A stretch of 64,000 nt of DNA from Cellvibrionaceae bacterium 1162T.S.0a.05 (GCA_000964245.1 LANB01000001.1:2848501-2912500); one strand, 5' to 3'. Positions 18,280 through 27,678 are shown, counted from the first letter of the stretch. Numbers and translations: made by a program. The notes: a model not told the origin generated them from the sequence alone.

Positions 18280-18606
18280 ATGAAAAAGATTTTAGTGTTT
18301 GTGGCCCTGGTGTTTTGTTGTCAGTTTTCTTTGGCGGCGAGCTGGTCCGGAAAAATAGTAGAATTGCGATCAGTCAATGGCTCCAATGTTGTTTTGTTTA
18401 AACTTAGCGAGGCGTTGGAGTCTGCGGCACGTTGTAATGAATTCGGCATGTACGCAGTCAGTCTCAGCTCTCCCGGTGGCCAGGTTCACTTTGAGCTATT
18501 AAAACTGGCTTATATGCAAGATCACCATATTGAAGCAGAAAGTTTGAATACCTGTTCGGTACACTGGAAGTCTGAAAGTGTTAAAGATATTCAAATTCGA
18601 CCTTGA
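18280..18606 (+). CDS. Small exported protein of unknown function
   Basis: 108 aa. The signal peptide MKKILVFVALVFCCQFSLA is clear and GGAGTAAGAAG precedes the ATG. The mature part is about 89 residues with two Cys (in ARCNEF and LNTCSV) that could pair. It resembles in size and texture many small periplasmic proteins of gammaproteobacteria, but I recognise no family. It precedes the ComB-like gene by 34 bases and could share its transcript. Confidence 0.7.
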   Translation: MKKILVFVALVFCCQFSLAASWSGKIVELRSVNGSNVVLFKLSEALESAARCNEFGMYAVSLSSPGGQVHFELLKLAYMQDHHIEAESLNTCSVHWKSESVKDIQIRP

Positions 18607-18640
18607 ATAGCTTGTCAGTAAAGAACACACACAGGTTTTT

Positions 18641-19336
18641 ATGGGTATGCAGGTAGTTAAATACGATTTCGTTGAGGGCGCCCAAAAGGCCAGAGGAATG
18701 ACTGTAATAATCGACGTGTTTCGCGCATTTTCTGTTGCCTGTTATTGTTATCAGAAAGGCGTGAGTCAAATTTATCCGGTTGCAGATGTCGAAGAGGCCA
18801 GGCTTCGTTTTAGATCAGAATCAGATGTGCTGCGTATTGGAGAGCGCCACGGAAAAAAACTGGAGGGTTTTGATTTTGGTAACTCACCAACTGAAATATT
18901 GCGATCGACTCTTGAAAAAAAGCGCATTATTCAAACGACGCATGCGGGAACGCAGGGTCTTCTCAATGCAAGTGGGGCACAGCAGGTTTTAACTGGAGCG
19001 CTAGTTAATGCGCGAGCGACTGCAAACTATTTAAAAAGCCAAAGCCCTGACCTTGTTAGCCTCGTAAGGATGGGGTGGGAAGCCAATACATCTTCTGAAG
19101 AAGATGATATTTGTGCGGAGTATCTTGAAAGTCTTTTGTTAGACAAGCCTTTTGATGTCTCAGCGATTAAGCCAACGCTGCGGGCGGCGCCTTGCGCGAA
19201 CAGGTTTTTTGACTCTGAACAACCCTGGAGCCCGGAAAGTGATTTTGATTTATGTACAGAAGTTGACAGGTTTAACTTCGTATTGAGATTGGGCAAGGAA
19301 GACGAATTGATTTTTCTCGAAAAAGTATCGATTTGA
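18641..19336 (+). CDS. ComB-like 2-phosphosulfolactate phosphatase family protein
   Basis: 231 aa. The family blocks VIIDVFRAFSVA, GER...GFDFGNSPTEI and TTHAGTQGL are all present and in order. ComB removes phosphate from 2-phosphosulfolactate on the way to coenzyme M in methanogens; bacterial homologues occur without that pathway and their role is uncertain. No sulfolactate or coenzyme M genes are nearby. The start at 18641 has AGG five bases upstream; a second ATG lies six bases on. The downstream barrel gene frame begins at its stop. Confidence 0.82.
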   Translation: MGMQVVKYDFVEGAQKARGMTVIIDVFRAFSVACYCYQKGVSQIYPVADVEEARLRFRSESDVLRIGERHGKKLEGFDFGNSPTEILRSTLEKKRIIQTTHAGTQGLLNASGAQQVLTGALVNARATANYLKSQSPDLVSLVRMGWEANTSSEEDDICAEYLESLLLDKPFDVSAIKPTLRAAPCANRFFDSEQPWSPESDFDLCTEVDRFNFVLRLGKEDELIFLEKVSI

Positions 19337-19365
19337 TTTCTGGATATTCAAAAGTGAATGTTGTT

Positions 19366-19920
19366 ATGAAGAAAATGGTGGTTGCTGTTCTGTTGGTGAT
19401 GATTGCGCAGTTCAGTTATGCAGATCTGAATGTTGGGCTTGGGGTTGGTCAATCGAATTATGAATGGAATGGGGAGGGGTTTGATTCGGGTAATGCCTTT
19501 GAGTTGAATGTCGCCTACTTTATTTCGACGCGTGTGGGAGTAGAGCTGGCCTACAATGATTTGGGTGACGCGCACGGACGTAACTTTGAAATTGCGACTC
19601 GCGGCACGAGCCTTGGTGTAACCGGAAACATGCCGCTTGCAGATCGTGTGCAACTTTTCGCCAAGTTGGCCTTTATGGATTACCAATCGACGCTGACTGC
19701 TGATTCGCCAATATTTCTTGAAGGGTTTTACAGGGCGAGCAATGGATCTCCAGTGATTCAACCTGTGAACAAAGTGCAGCTAAAAGGCGAGGACCTAATG
19801 TCCAGCATTGGTCTCTCTTTTCAGGTGAACCCTGCCGCGAGCGTTTACCTGCGTTATTCACACTATGATTTTGATCAAAGCTTGAGTGCCTGGATGGCAG
19901 GCGTCAGCTACGCCCTATAA
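19366..19920 (+). CDS. Small outer-membrane beta-barrel protein (OmpA-barrel/OmpW-like size)
   Basis: About 184 aa. The signal peptide MKKMVVAVLLVMIAQFSYA opens at ATG 19366; in-frame upstream codons reach back to 19333 and overlap the ComB-like stop, but none has a good ribosome-binding site. The mature part shows alternating hydrophobic/polar strands (LNVGLGVGQSNYEW, FELNVAYFISTRVGVELAY, SVYLRYSHYDF) and ends WMAGVSYAL, a typical eight-stranded barrel texture. The function is unknown. Confidence 0.75.
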   Translation: MKKMVVAVLLVMIAQFSYADLNVGLGVGQSNYEWNGEGFDSGNAFELNVAYFISTRVGVELAYNDLGDAHGRNFEIATRGTSLGVTGNMPLADRVQLFAKLAFMDYQSTLTADSPIFLEGFYRASNGSPVIQPVNKVQLKGEDLMSSIGLSFQVNPAASVYLRYSHYDFDQSLSAWMAGVSYAL

Positions 19921-20342
19921 TTCTCCAGGGCTGGCTTTTTCGGTGTGCTTTGTGTTGACAAGCTGTTACGGCCTTTCTGGCGTTCTACCTTGAATTAGCG
20001 AGTTTTTTCGGTGGTTGATTTTTGCGCCGGGCAAAACGCCGCTGAGCCTCAAGCGTCGATTCATTGACGCTCATACCAAAAAAGTGTTAACCAGAGTTGG
20101 GCTCTTGGGGTCACTATTTTTCATTGAACTTTTCTTTCTTTATGCTGAAAACACGTTAAGTTTTGGACCTATTCCAGTTAGAAAATAAATCATAAAAAAT
20201 AAATAAGAAAAATTTATGAAAAATGCCGCCTGTGTTCTTGGAATTTAAAAAAGTTTAGATATAATCCGCCCCGCTTTGGGGCATGGCAGGGTTGCCATCG
20301 TTCTGACAAAGCGAGGAAAGTTATCCTAGGAGAGAAAGTATT
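19921..20342. other. Gene-free region with promoter and short hairpins before the next barrel gene
   Basis: 422 bases without a supported gene. The 3' half is AT-rich and contains a good promoter (20238-20265). The predicted leader holds two small stems, CCCC/GGGG near 20270-20283 and ATGGCA/TGCCAT near 20283-20298, before AGGAGAG and the ATG. No clear terminator follows the 19366 gene. Confidence 0.5.
20238..20265 (+). promoter_or_regulatory. Sigma-70 promoter for the 20343 gene
   Basis: TTGGAA (20238-20243) and a consensus TATAAT (20260-20265) are separated by 16 bases. Transcription would begin near 20272, giving a leader of about 70 bases with two small hairpins. Confidence 0.7.
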
Positions 20343-21035
20343 ATGAAAATCAAGAAGTTAGTTGCCGCTCTATCATTGTCAGCCTTTTCCTTGGCTGCTG
20401 CTGCTGAAGATTACCGGGTTGAAGTCGGTGCAAGTTACGTGGATTTTGATTTCGCGGATGGTTTTGGCATCTCGGGCGAAGTTCATTTTGACGAAGTGTC
20501 TACCAGTGGTCTTCCTTTGGAAGAAGCCGCTTACCTTGGTCACTCTAACAATGCGTTTTTGAACTATATCGATATTGATGGTGACGATATTACGCTGATT
20601 GGTGTTGAGCTCTATTTAAATGGGTTTTATTTCGCACCGATGTATGCCGATTCCTCTCTGGGAGATGGCGAATTCTCAGCCGCTCTGGGCTATGCTTCAG
20701 AGAACGGTTGGCGTGTAAGCACAACTGTGCCCGAAGAAGATTATGAAGCCAATGTTGACTTCAAATATGTGACCGCCTTGTCAAGCGGGAACTACATTAA
20801 TTTTGAAGCTTCATTTGAAGATGGTGGCGATTTCGGTGAGAATGCTTTCACCATTGGTGGTGACTACTATTTCGATGAAACCTTGAGTGTTGGTGCGGTG
20901 GTAATCGATCAGTTTGATACAGACTTTGGTATCCGAGCAAACAAATTCTTCACTCCAACTTTCCGTGCCGGTGCAATGTTTATTTCTGGAGATGCTTTTG
21001 ACACCATCTCTATCGACGCATCTGTTCGTTTCTAA
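20343..21035 (+). CDS. Putative outer-membrane porin-like protein
   Basis: 230 aa. The signal peptide (about residues 1-21, ending AAAA) is followed by an acidic, strand-rich mature region with repeated patterns such as YRVEVGASYVDFDF, GGDYYFDETLSVGAVV and TFRAGAMFISGDAF, and a C-terminal Phe (ASVRF). A terminal aromatic residue is the usual BAM recognition signal. It resembles putative porins annotated only by texture. AGGAGAGAAAG and a consensus promoter suggest strong expression. A terminator follows, so it is a single-gene unit. Confidence 0.78.
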   Translation: MKIKKLVAALSLSAFSLAAAAEDYRVEVGASYVDFDFADGFGISGEVHFDEVSTSGLPLEEAAYLGHSNNAFLNYIDIDGDDITLIGVELYLNGFYFAPMYADSSLGDGEFSAALGYASENGWRVSTTVPEEDYEANVDFKYVTALSSGNYINFEASFEDGGDFGENAFTIGGDYYFDETLSVGAVVIDQFDTDFGIRANKFFTPTFRAGAMFISGDAFDTISIDASVRF

Positions 21036-21054
21036 TTTACGAATAGCTTTGACG

Positions 21055-21081
21055 AAAACGGCGCGCTTAGCGCCGTTTTTT
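21055..21081 (+). terminator. Intrinsic terminator after the porin-like gene
   Basis: The stem AAAACGGCG / CGCCGTTTT encloses a 7-base loop and runs into a T tract, 19 bases after the stop. Confidence 0.88.
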
Positions 21082-21188
21082 GTTGGCGAGCCCACCATTT
21101 CGACCGACAGCCTTACAGTCTTTCCTTGTTGAGTCGCTCTCTGTAATGACTTTGTGATAAGCTCTGCCTGGAACATGGGTCGAGGAGC

Positions 21189-21584
21189 GTGGCTAGCTGG
21201 AAGATGAACGAAAATAACACTTTATATTCAGCGCACCCGGTGATGTTTAGAAACAACCCGCTGGGTTTTATTCTGGGTCTGATTCTCGTACCTGTATTTG
21301 GTATTGGCCTTTTGGTTTTTCTGGTTTGGCATTTGAAAAACAAATCGACCAAATTGAGTGTGCAAAACGGCGAAATCCTGTTTGAGCAAGGCTTGTTGAG
21401 TAAGGAACGTTCAGAAGTCAGTATTAGTAGTGTCAGAACTACCAAGGTCAAGCAAACTTTCTTCAATCGTATTTTCGGAGTAGGAACAGTCGAAATCTAT
21501 ACCGCTGGTGATAGCCCGGAAATTATTGCCAAAGGCTTGCCGGATCCAAACCGGATTCGTGAGCTTATTAAGCCGGCCCATTAA
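21189..21584 (+). CDS. PH-domain (bacterial PH-like) membrane protein
   Basis: 131 aa from GTG 21189, or 126 aa from ATG 21204; neither has a well-spaced ribosome-binding site. A hydrophobic hairpin (NPLGFILGLILVPVFGIGLLVFLVW, split here into two short helices) lies near residues 24-50. It is followed by a YdbT/bPH2-type domain with LSVQNGEILFEQGLLSK, EVSISSVRTTKV and GVGTVEIYTAG. Such proteins sit in the inner membrane; their roles are poorly known. It is followed after 3 bases by another membrane protein and is probably co-transcribed. Confidence 0.8.
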   Translation: MASWKMNENNTLYSAHPVMFRNNPLGFILGLILVPVFGIGLLVFLVWHLKNKSTKLSVQNGEILFEQGLLSKERSEVSISSVRTTKVKQTFFNRIFGVGTVEIYTAGDSPEIIAKGLPDPNRIRELIKPAH

Positions 21585-21587
21585 TCA

Positions 21588-21902
21588 ATGACTGGCCAAC
21601 TCGACAATAACGATAAAAAAGAAGCGCGTAATATCGCTCTGGTGATTGTCGTGCTCTTTGTGTTGCTGGGTGTGGCGACCTTCCTGATGTTGCCTTTGCT
21701 GGGGGCCTTTGTGGCAGAGCACCTATCGCCCGGTCTGGGGCTCAAGAATGCAGCAGTTATCGCTTTCTTTCTCACTATTGTTACCTTGATTGTACTCGCG
21801 TTCGCAGCGGGTGACGGTTTATTGGGGGAAATTCAATTTCTTCTCGGCGGGTTTCTCCTCTTTTTCCTGATTTCCTGGGTCATGTTGGCCTGGATATTTT
21901 AG
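21588..21902 (+). CDS. Small membrane protein of unknown function
   Basis: 104 aa with about three hydrophobic helices after a short polar N-terminus (MTGQLDNNDKKEARN). No family is recognised. It begins 3 bases after the PH-domain gene, implying one transcript, and converges on the ScfR-like regulator with 32 bases between stops. Confidence 0.65.
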   Translation: MTGQLDNNDKKEARNIALVIVVLFVLLGVATFLMLPLLGAFVAEHLSPGLGLKNAAVIAFFLTIVTLIVLAFAAGDGLLGEIQFLLGGFLLFFLISWVMLAWIF

Positions 21903-21934
21903 GCAGGTTTTTTTAGCACAATTCCTCTTTTGGC

Positions 21935-23515
21935 TTAATTGTTGGCGATAACTCCCTGAATAAACTTTTGAATCGAATCGTGAGGGTTTTCTTTCCGTGA
22001 TTTTTTGTAGCAGCCTGGAGTCCTTGGACAGGTACTGCCGCGCGAACATATCAAGTGGGCATCTTTTTCTATTCCTCGCTGTACCCAACCGATATTAAGA
22101 ATTTTTGCTACGCTGGCCAGGTCGGCTTTGATGTTTTTTGGCAGAGGGCTGCGGCCACCTTTTTTTACGCAGGCTGCTTTAATAACCGCGGCGAGATCGC
22201 GCGGGTCTTTTCCTTGCGCTTCAATGGCCGGGTTTAAATCAATACCCGCACACAGAACATGTTTGTTTTCAGCAAAGTCCTTTACCTTGAGTGACTCGCA
22301 GCTATAAATGTGAGTCTCATCGCCGACATCCAGAATCGAAATCTGAGCGGAACTTTGATTGAGTGGCGTTTCATCCATGCGAAAGACCGCCCAATGCGGA
22401 CAAGGATTATTTACCGAGCGCATATTGCCCCAGGGGAGAGGAATGCCATTGCCGCGGTAAACGGCTTTGAGCGTGCCGGGTGAATAGGCGTCGAAAAAGT
22501 GCCAGTGTGGATAGGGCGAGACTGCGGTCATTCGGCGCATGGCAACGGCGTCAGAGACTTCGACAATTTTGCTGGTTTTAATTTCATAGGCGTGTGCATC
22601 CAGCAGTTGTCGAAACGGCACGCGCGGGCACAGCAGGGCGCCTGCAAAAAAACTGCATTCGAAATCCCGCCAGGCATGGAGTATATCCTGGGCGTTGAGT
22701 TCTGGTGATTGTGTGGCGATCTCGCCGTTGTCATCCAGATTACTACCAAAGGTCTTACCGGCAACCATCACACTTTTCAAGCCATCATTGCCATGCAGAA
22801 CGCAATGGCCGATTTGTACGCTGAGATCATACTTCAATCGACGAAACTGCGATTTCAGTTTCTCGTTGACATAAATGGTATTGGGCGGTTCGAGGAAGGA
22901 GCTGATTGTGCGCTTGGAAACCTTACCGGTTTCATCCTGAAATTTTTCGGGTTGTTGGTTGAACCACTTTATTTTCAGTCCGAGGTGTTGTGCGATTTTA
23001 TAGATATCGTCGAGGTTGAGAGGTAAGCGTTTTTTACCCACTTCTTCAGCTGCGCGTTCGAGGTCAGGGAAATGATTACGGTGGTGTTCCTGGTAAGCAC
23101 GTATCAGTAAATGTGCAAACTCGCGGCCAGTGGTGCCGGTTTGCGAAAGCATTTCCGGAATCGCAATTTGCAGTATGTCATTGGTAAATAAGAAGCCGGG
23201 TTCGAGGGCCATCCCACTGATACCACCGGCACTGGATTTAATCGGGGTAATTGAGGCTTCTTCTGGCACATCGTCGAGAAACCAGTTGAGGTCTTTCTGA
23301 AAAACATCGGCGATTACTTCCAGTGTGTCTTCACCGGGTACCCGTTGGCCGCGTTCAATCATGCTCAGGTAAGACACTGAAGGCGCAGACTCCGGGTTGG
23401 CTTTAACGCAGCGCGAGGAAAGATCCTCCAGAGTCAGGTTATTACGCTTACGTAAATTTCGAATTTTGGTGCCGAGAAAATGCGATTTGCGGGTGTAGCT
23501 TTGTGCGTTTTTCAT
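21935..23515 (-). CDS. ScfR/RamB-like XRE regulator of short-chain acyl metabolism
   Basis: 526 aa. An XRE helix-turn-helix lies at about residues 14-75 (LGTKIRNLRKRNNLTLEDLS; YLSMIERGQRVPGEDTL). An ImmA/IrrE-like central domain follows, then the long C-terminal DUF2083-type region with conserved Cys (NPCPHWAVFR; CSRGSTCPRTPGCY). This architecture is that of RamB and related regulators controlling acetate/propionate use and the glyoxylate shunt. The pseudo-protease motif reads HCVLH instead of HExxH, so peptidase activity is unlikely. It is divergent from malate synthase with operator-like repeats between, which supports the role. Confidence 0.88.
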   Translation of the reverse strand: MKNAQSYTRKSHFLGTKIRNLRKRNNLTLEDLSSRCVKANPESAPSVSYLSMIERGQRVPGEDTLEVIADVFQKDLNWFLDDVPEEASITPIKSSAGGISGMALEPGFLFTNDILQIAIPEMLSQTGTTGREFAHLLIRAYQEHHRNHFPDLERAAEEVGKKRLPLNLDDIYKIAQHLGLKIKWFNQQPEKFQDETGKVSKRTISSFLEPPNTIYVNEKLKSQFRRLKYDLSVQIGHCVLHGNDGLKSVMVAGKTFGSNLDDNGEIATQSPELNAQDILHAWRDFECSFFAGALLCPRVPFRQLLDAHAYEIKTSKIVEVSDAVAMRRMTAVSPYPHWHFFDAYSPGTLKAVYRGNGIPLPWGNMRSVNNPCPHWAVFRMDETPLNQSSAQISILDVGDETHIYSCESLKVKDFAENKHVLCAGIDLNPAIEAQGKDPRDLAAVIKAACVKKGGRSPLPKNIKADLASVAKILNIGWVQRGIEKDAHLICSRGSTCPRTPGCYKKSRKENPHDSIQKFIQGVIANN

Positions 23516-23650
23516 CGAATGCCTCGCGATATCGTGCTTTTACCAACGTGATATTCCGGTTTTTTCACAATCATTGTAGGTCAGCTCGGGCGACTCATAA
23601 GCGATTATTTGGGCTGTGTAGCCCGTCGTGCCTGAACCTGGGGCTGTTTT

Positions 23651-23712
23651 TGTGAAATTTCACTGTTTTGTAAAATTTACATTGTGAAATTTTAATTGTG
23701 AAATTTCAAAAC
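23651..23712. promoter_or_regulatory. Four operator-like GTGAAATTTCA repeats between the regulator and glcB
   Basis: Palindromic or near-palindromic boxes start at 23652 (GTGAAATTTCAC), 23670 (GTAAAATTTAC), 23684 (GTGAAATTTTA) and 23698 (GTGAAATTTCA). Spacing is 18, 14 and 14 bases. The position is between an ScfR/RamB-like gene and the glyoxylate-shunt operon. Binding by that regulator is inference. The strings are AT-rich but clearly more regular than surrounding sequence. Confidence 0.7.
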
Positions 23713-23789
23713 AATATTATCTTAGACTAGGTCTCAGGTTGTTGCCAAGTGCGCGTAACAACTCTTTCGCCCATTGACAGGAGGCCTGA

Positions 23790-26030
23790 GTGACTATGCC
23801 TATTCAACACGGCTTGCAGATTCATCCGGATTTTTTCCGCTTTGTAAATGAAGAGCTGCTGCCCCTTACCAAACTCAATCGCGAGGCATTCTGGCAAGGT
23901 TTTGCCAGCATTATTTCGGATTTAAGTCCGCTAAACCGCCGTTTGCTGGCTCAGCGAGATGCCCTGCAAAAGCAGATTGATGATTGGCATGACCAGCATC
24001 GACATCAGCAATTTGATCACACAGCCTACAAGGCGTTTTTACAGGAGATTGGGTATCTGCTGGAAGAGGGCGAGGATTTTAATATTGTCACGAACAATGT
24101 CGACCGTGAAATTGCGCACATCGCCGGCCCCCAGTTAGTGGTGCCAATTAGCAATGCGCGGTTTGCCTTGAATGCGGTAAATGCGCGTTGGGGGAGTCTC
24201 TACGACGCCCTTTACGGTACCGATGCGATTCCATTTTCTGAAGGCCTGGAGTTGGGAGCAGAGCACAACCCGGCGCGCGCACAAGAAGCAGTCGATGTTG
24301 TTAAAAATTTTCTGGACAAGGTTTTTCCTCTAAGTGGCGGATCGCATGAAGAAGTGATTCGTTATTTTATAAAAGACCAAGCCTTACACGCGTACTTGTT
24401 AAGCGGCGTGTGCGTAGAGCTTGTCGACCAGCAACACTGTGTTGCGATTGAACCCGGCGGCACCGGTAAATATGCAGAACCTCGAAGCTTTGTTCTGAAG
24501 AACAATGAGTTGCACCTTGTGGTGCATATTGATCGCGAAGGTTTATTGGGTAAGCGAGATCCGGCGGGCATTAACGATGTTGAGCTTGAGGCTGCACCTA
24601 CAGTCATTATGGATTGCGAGGATTCCGTTGCAGCGGTGGACACTGAAGACAAAATTCTGGTTTACCGAAATTGGTTGGGTTTGATTCAGGGTTCGCTGAG
24701 TTGTGACTTTCACAAAAACGGCAAACGCGTTAACCGCACTATGCGAGCAGATCGGCAATTTACTGCTCTCGATGGAAATGCGTATAGCCTGCCAGGTCGC
24801 GCCTTAATGCTAAACCGCAATGTGGGCCATTTGATGACTTGCAGTTTGATTTTGGATGAAAAAGGCAAAGAGGTCTTCGAAGGCATTGTTGATGCGGTTA
24901 TCACGGGTTTAATTAATAGCCTCGACTTGCAGGGCGAAAGCTCGTTTCGCAATAGCAAGCGCGGCAGTATTTATATCGTAAAACCGAAAATGCATGGCCC
25001 GGAAGAAGTCGAATTTACCTGCAACTTGTTTACGCGGGTTGAAGAACTTCTGCGTTTGCCGGCAGATACTATCAAGCTTGGCATTATGGATGAGGAGCGA
25101 CGTACAACGCTTAACCTCAAAGAGTGTATTCGTGCGGCGAAGTCACGAGTTGTATTTATAAACACAGGGTTTCTTGACCGCACCGGTGATGAAATACACA
25201 CCTCAATGCACGCAGGCGCGTTCTTGCCCAAGGACGACCTGAAAGCGGCGGCCTGGATTGGAGCGTACGAAAATTGGAATGTGGATGTTGGCTTGCGTTG
25301 CGGTTTACCCGGTTGGGCGCAAATAGGTAAAGGGATGTGGGCCATGCCCGATGAAATGCATCGAATGTTGAATGAGAAAATTGTTCATCCTCGATCAGGC
25401 GCCTCAACTGCCTGGGTGCCCTCGCCGACAGCGGCCGTGTTGCATGCCATGCACTATCACCGCGTTAAAGTCTCGGAAGTGCAAAAACAATTACGTTACC
25501 GCGAGCCCGCTGCACTTGACGACATTCTCGATATTCCTTTGCTGTCGGAGAAGCAACAACTTGATTCAGAGGTGATTACGCGAGAACTGCAAACCAATAT
25601 TCAAGCAATTCTGGGTTATGTCGTGCGTTGGGTAGATCAAGGGGTGGGCTGTTCGAAAGTGCCCAATCTCGACGGCGTTAGCTTAATGGAGGACCGTGCA
25701 ACCTTGCGCATTTCCAGTCAGCACATTGGTAATTGGCTGTTGCACGAGGTGTGCAGTGCTGAACAGGTGCGTCGAATTATGCAGGAAATGGCAGCCGTGG
25801 TGGATAAACAAAACGCCAATATCGAAGGGTATCGCCCAATGACGAAGGATCTCGAAAATAGTCTGGCGTTTCGCGCAGCGGAAGAATTAATTTTCAACGC
25901 CTGCGAGCATCCGAATGGCTACACCGAGCCCTGTTTGCATCGCAACCGTTTTCTTGTGAAGCACCGAGGTGAATTGTTTCGCGAGGCGGTACCTGTGACA
26001 ACACCTGCGACAACCAGCCTCGCGTCATAA
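23790..26030 (+). CDS. glcB: Malate synthase G
   Basis: 746 aa, the single-chain G form. It condenses glyoxylate with acetyl-CoA to malate in the glyoxylate shunt. Diagnostic segments include MDCEDSVAAVD, MHGPEEV, GIMDEERRTTLNLKECI and GDEIHTSMHAGAFLPKDDLK, with catalytic Arg and acidic residues. The GTG at 23790 is preferred since AGGAGG lies five bases upstream; ATG 23796 is two codons on. It is first in an apparent glcB-aceA-pckA operon. Many bacteria pair aceA with the A isoform instead. Confidence 0.96.
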   Translation: MTMPIQHGLQIHPDFFRFVNEELLPLTKLNREAFWQGFASIISDLSPLNRRLLAQRDALQKQIDDWHDQHRHQQFDHTAYKAFLQEIGYLLEEGEDFNIVTNNVDREIAHIAGPQLVVPISNARFALNAVNARWGSLYDALYGTDAIPFSEGLELGAEHNPARAQEAVDVVKNFLDKVFPLSGGSHEEVIRYFIKDQALHAYLLSGVCVELVDQQHCVAIEPGGTGKYAEPRSFVLKNNELHLVVHIDREGLLGKRDPAGINDVELEAAPTVIMDCEDSVAAVDTEDKILVYRNWLGLIQGSLSCDFHKNGKRVNRTMRADRQFTALDGNAYSLPGRALMLNRNVGHLMTCSLILDEKGKEVFEGIVDAVITGLINSLDLQGESSFRNSKRGSIYIVKPKMHGPEEVEFTCNLFTRVEELLRLPADTIKLGIMDEERRTTLNLKECIRAAKSRVVFINTGFLDRTGDEIHTSMHAGAFLPKDDLKAAAWIGAYENWNVDVGLRCGLPGWAQIGKGMWAMPDEMHRMLNEKIVHPRSGASTAWVPSPTAAVLHAMHYHRVKVSEVQKQLRYREPAALDDILDIPLLSEKQQLDSEVITRELQTNIQAILGYVVRWVDQGVGCSKVPNLDGVSLMEDRATLRISSQHIGNWLLHEVCSAEQVRRIMQEMAAVVDKQNANIEGYRPMTKDLENSLAFRAAEELIFNACEHPNGYTEPCLHRNRFLVKHRGELFREAVPVTTPATTSLAS

Positions 26031-26079
26031 AACCCGATTAATTTTTTTGAAATGTCATGTTAAGAAAGAGAGCCAAGTT

Positions 26080-27678
26080 ATGTCTTTATACAAAAGTGAA
26101 ACTCGCAAACTTCAGCAAATGTTAAATCAAAAAGGTGAGACCTGGCAGGCGATACAAGCAGAAAACGTGGTGCGCATGCGTTTGCAAAATCGCTTTAAAA
26201 CAGGGCTCGATATTGCGCGCTATACCGCAAAAATTATGCGCGAAGATATGGCGCGCTACGATGAAAACCCGGAGCATTACACCCAGAGCCTGGGTTGTTG
26301 GCACGGTTTTGTTGCGCAGCAAAAAATGATCAGCATCAAAAAACATTTTGGCAGCACGCAGGGGCGTTACCTCTACCTGTCTGGTTGGATGGTGGCAGCC
26401 ATGCGCTCTGAATTTGGTCCCTTGCCTGATCAGTCCATGCACGAAAAAACGGCGGTGCCAGAATTGATTGAGGAGATCTACACCTTCCTCAAACAGGCAG
26501 ATGCGCGCCAGCTTCGCCATATGTTTAAGGATCTTGATGAGGCGCGCAGTGAGAATAATCGCCTAAAAGAAAAGGCGATACAAAATCAGATCGATAACTT
26601 CGAAACCCATGTGGTTCCCATTATTGCTGATATTGATGCGGGTTTTGGTAATGAAGAAGCATGCTACTTGTTGGCGAAAAAAATGATTGAAGCGGGGGCG
26701 TGTTGTATTCAGCTTGAGAACCAGGTGTCTGATGCCAAGCAGTGTGGCCACCAGGACGGTAAGGTGACTGTACCGCATGAGGATTTTCTCGCAAAAATTC
26801 ATGCAGTGCGTTATGCCTTTATGGAGCTCGGTGTTGAAGACGGTGTGATTGTTGCCCGTACTGATTCATTGGGTGCGGGATTAACGCAAAAGATACCCGT
26901 GTCAACCGAAAAGGGTGATTTGGCTGAGCAATACAATGCTTACCTGGCCGGAGAAGAAATTCAATCACTTGAAGCTTTAAACTCAGGTGAGTTGGCCATT
27001 CGCCAGGATAGCAAGCTTATCAAACCGGAACGTTTGCCCAATGGCTTGTTTCGTTTTCGCGAAGGATCAGGAGAAGATCGCGTCGTGCTCGATTGCATTA
27101 CCTCCCTGCAGCACGGTGCAGATTTATTGTGGATTGAGACCGAGAAACCGAATATTGAACAAATCGCGGGTATGGTGAATCGCATACGCGCAGAAGTACC
27201 GGATGCAAAACTGGTTTACAACAATAGCCCTTCATTTAACTGGACCTTGAATTTCCGTCAGCAAGTGTTCGATGAGTGGCAAGCGCAAGGTCGCGACGTC
27301 AGTGCCTGGCATCGTGAGAGTTTAATGAGCCCTGAGTATGACACGACAGAACTCGCGCTTGAAGCCGACGAAAAAATTCGTAGCTTCCAGCGAGATGCGG
27401 CTCTGCAAGCAGGTATTTTCCATCACTTGATTACCTTGCCGACTTACCACACCGCATCCTTGTCCACGGACAAATTGGCAAAAGACTACTTTGGTTACAA
27501 GGGGATGTTGGCCTACGTGCAAGGTGTTCAACGCAAGGAAATTCGTCGAGGGCTTGCGTGTGTTAAACATCAGGATATGTCGGGTTCGAATATGGGCGAC
27601 GATCACAAGGAATACTTTTCTGGTAAGCAAGCGCTCAAAGCCGCCGGTAAAGACAATACGATGAATCAGTTTTCTTAA
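26080..27678 (+). CDS. aceA: Isocitrate lyase, long (Pseudomonas-type) form
   Basis: 532 aa from ATG 26080, which has GAGAG seven bases upstream; the frame extends upstream to 26047 without support. It splits isocitrate into glyoxylate and succinate. The catalytic loop reads [11 protein letters not shown] (Cys-Gly-His conserved; first Lys of KKCGH is followed here by Gln), as in the long isocitrate lyases. [11 protein letters not shown] and YNNSPSFNW metal/substrate segments are present. It lies 49 bases after glcB and 26 before pckA. Confidence 0.95.
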   Translation: MSLYKSETRKLQQMLNQKGETWQAIQAENVVRMRLQNRFKTGLDIARYTAKIMREDMARYDENPEHYTQSLGCWHGFVAQQKMISIKKHFGSTQGRYLYLSGWMVAAMRSEFGPLPDQSMHEKTAVPELIEEIYTFLKQADARQLRHMFKDLDEARSENNRLKEKAIQNQIDNFETHVVPIIADIDAGFGNEEACYLLAKKMIEAGACCIQLENQVSDAKQCGHQDGKVTVPHEDFLAKIHAVRYAFMELGVEDGVIVARTDSLGAGLTQKIPVSTEKGDLAEQYNAYLAGEEIQSLEALNSGELAIRQDSKLIKPERLPNGLFRFREGSGEDRVVLDCITSLQHGADLLWIETEKPNIEQIAGMVNRIRAEVPDAKLVYNNSPSFNWTLNFRQQVFDEWQAQGRDVSAWHRESLMSPEYDTTELALEADEKIRSFQRDAALQAGIFHHLITLPTYHTASLSTDKLAKDYFGYKGMLAYVQGVQRKEIRRGLACVKHQDMSGSNMGDDHKEYFSGKQALKAAGKDNTMNQFS

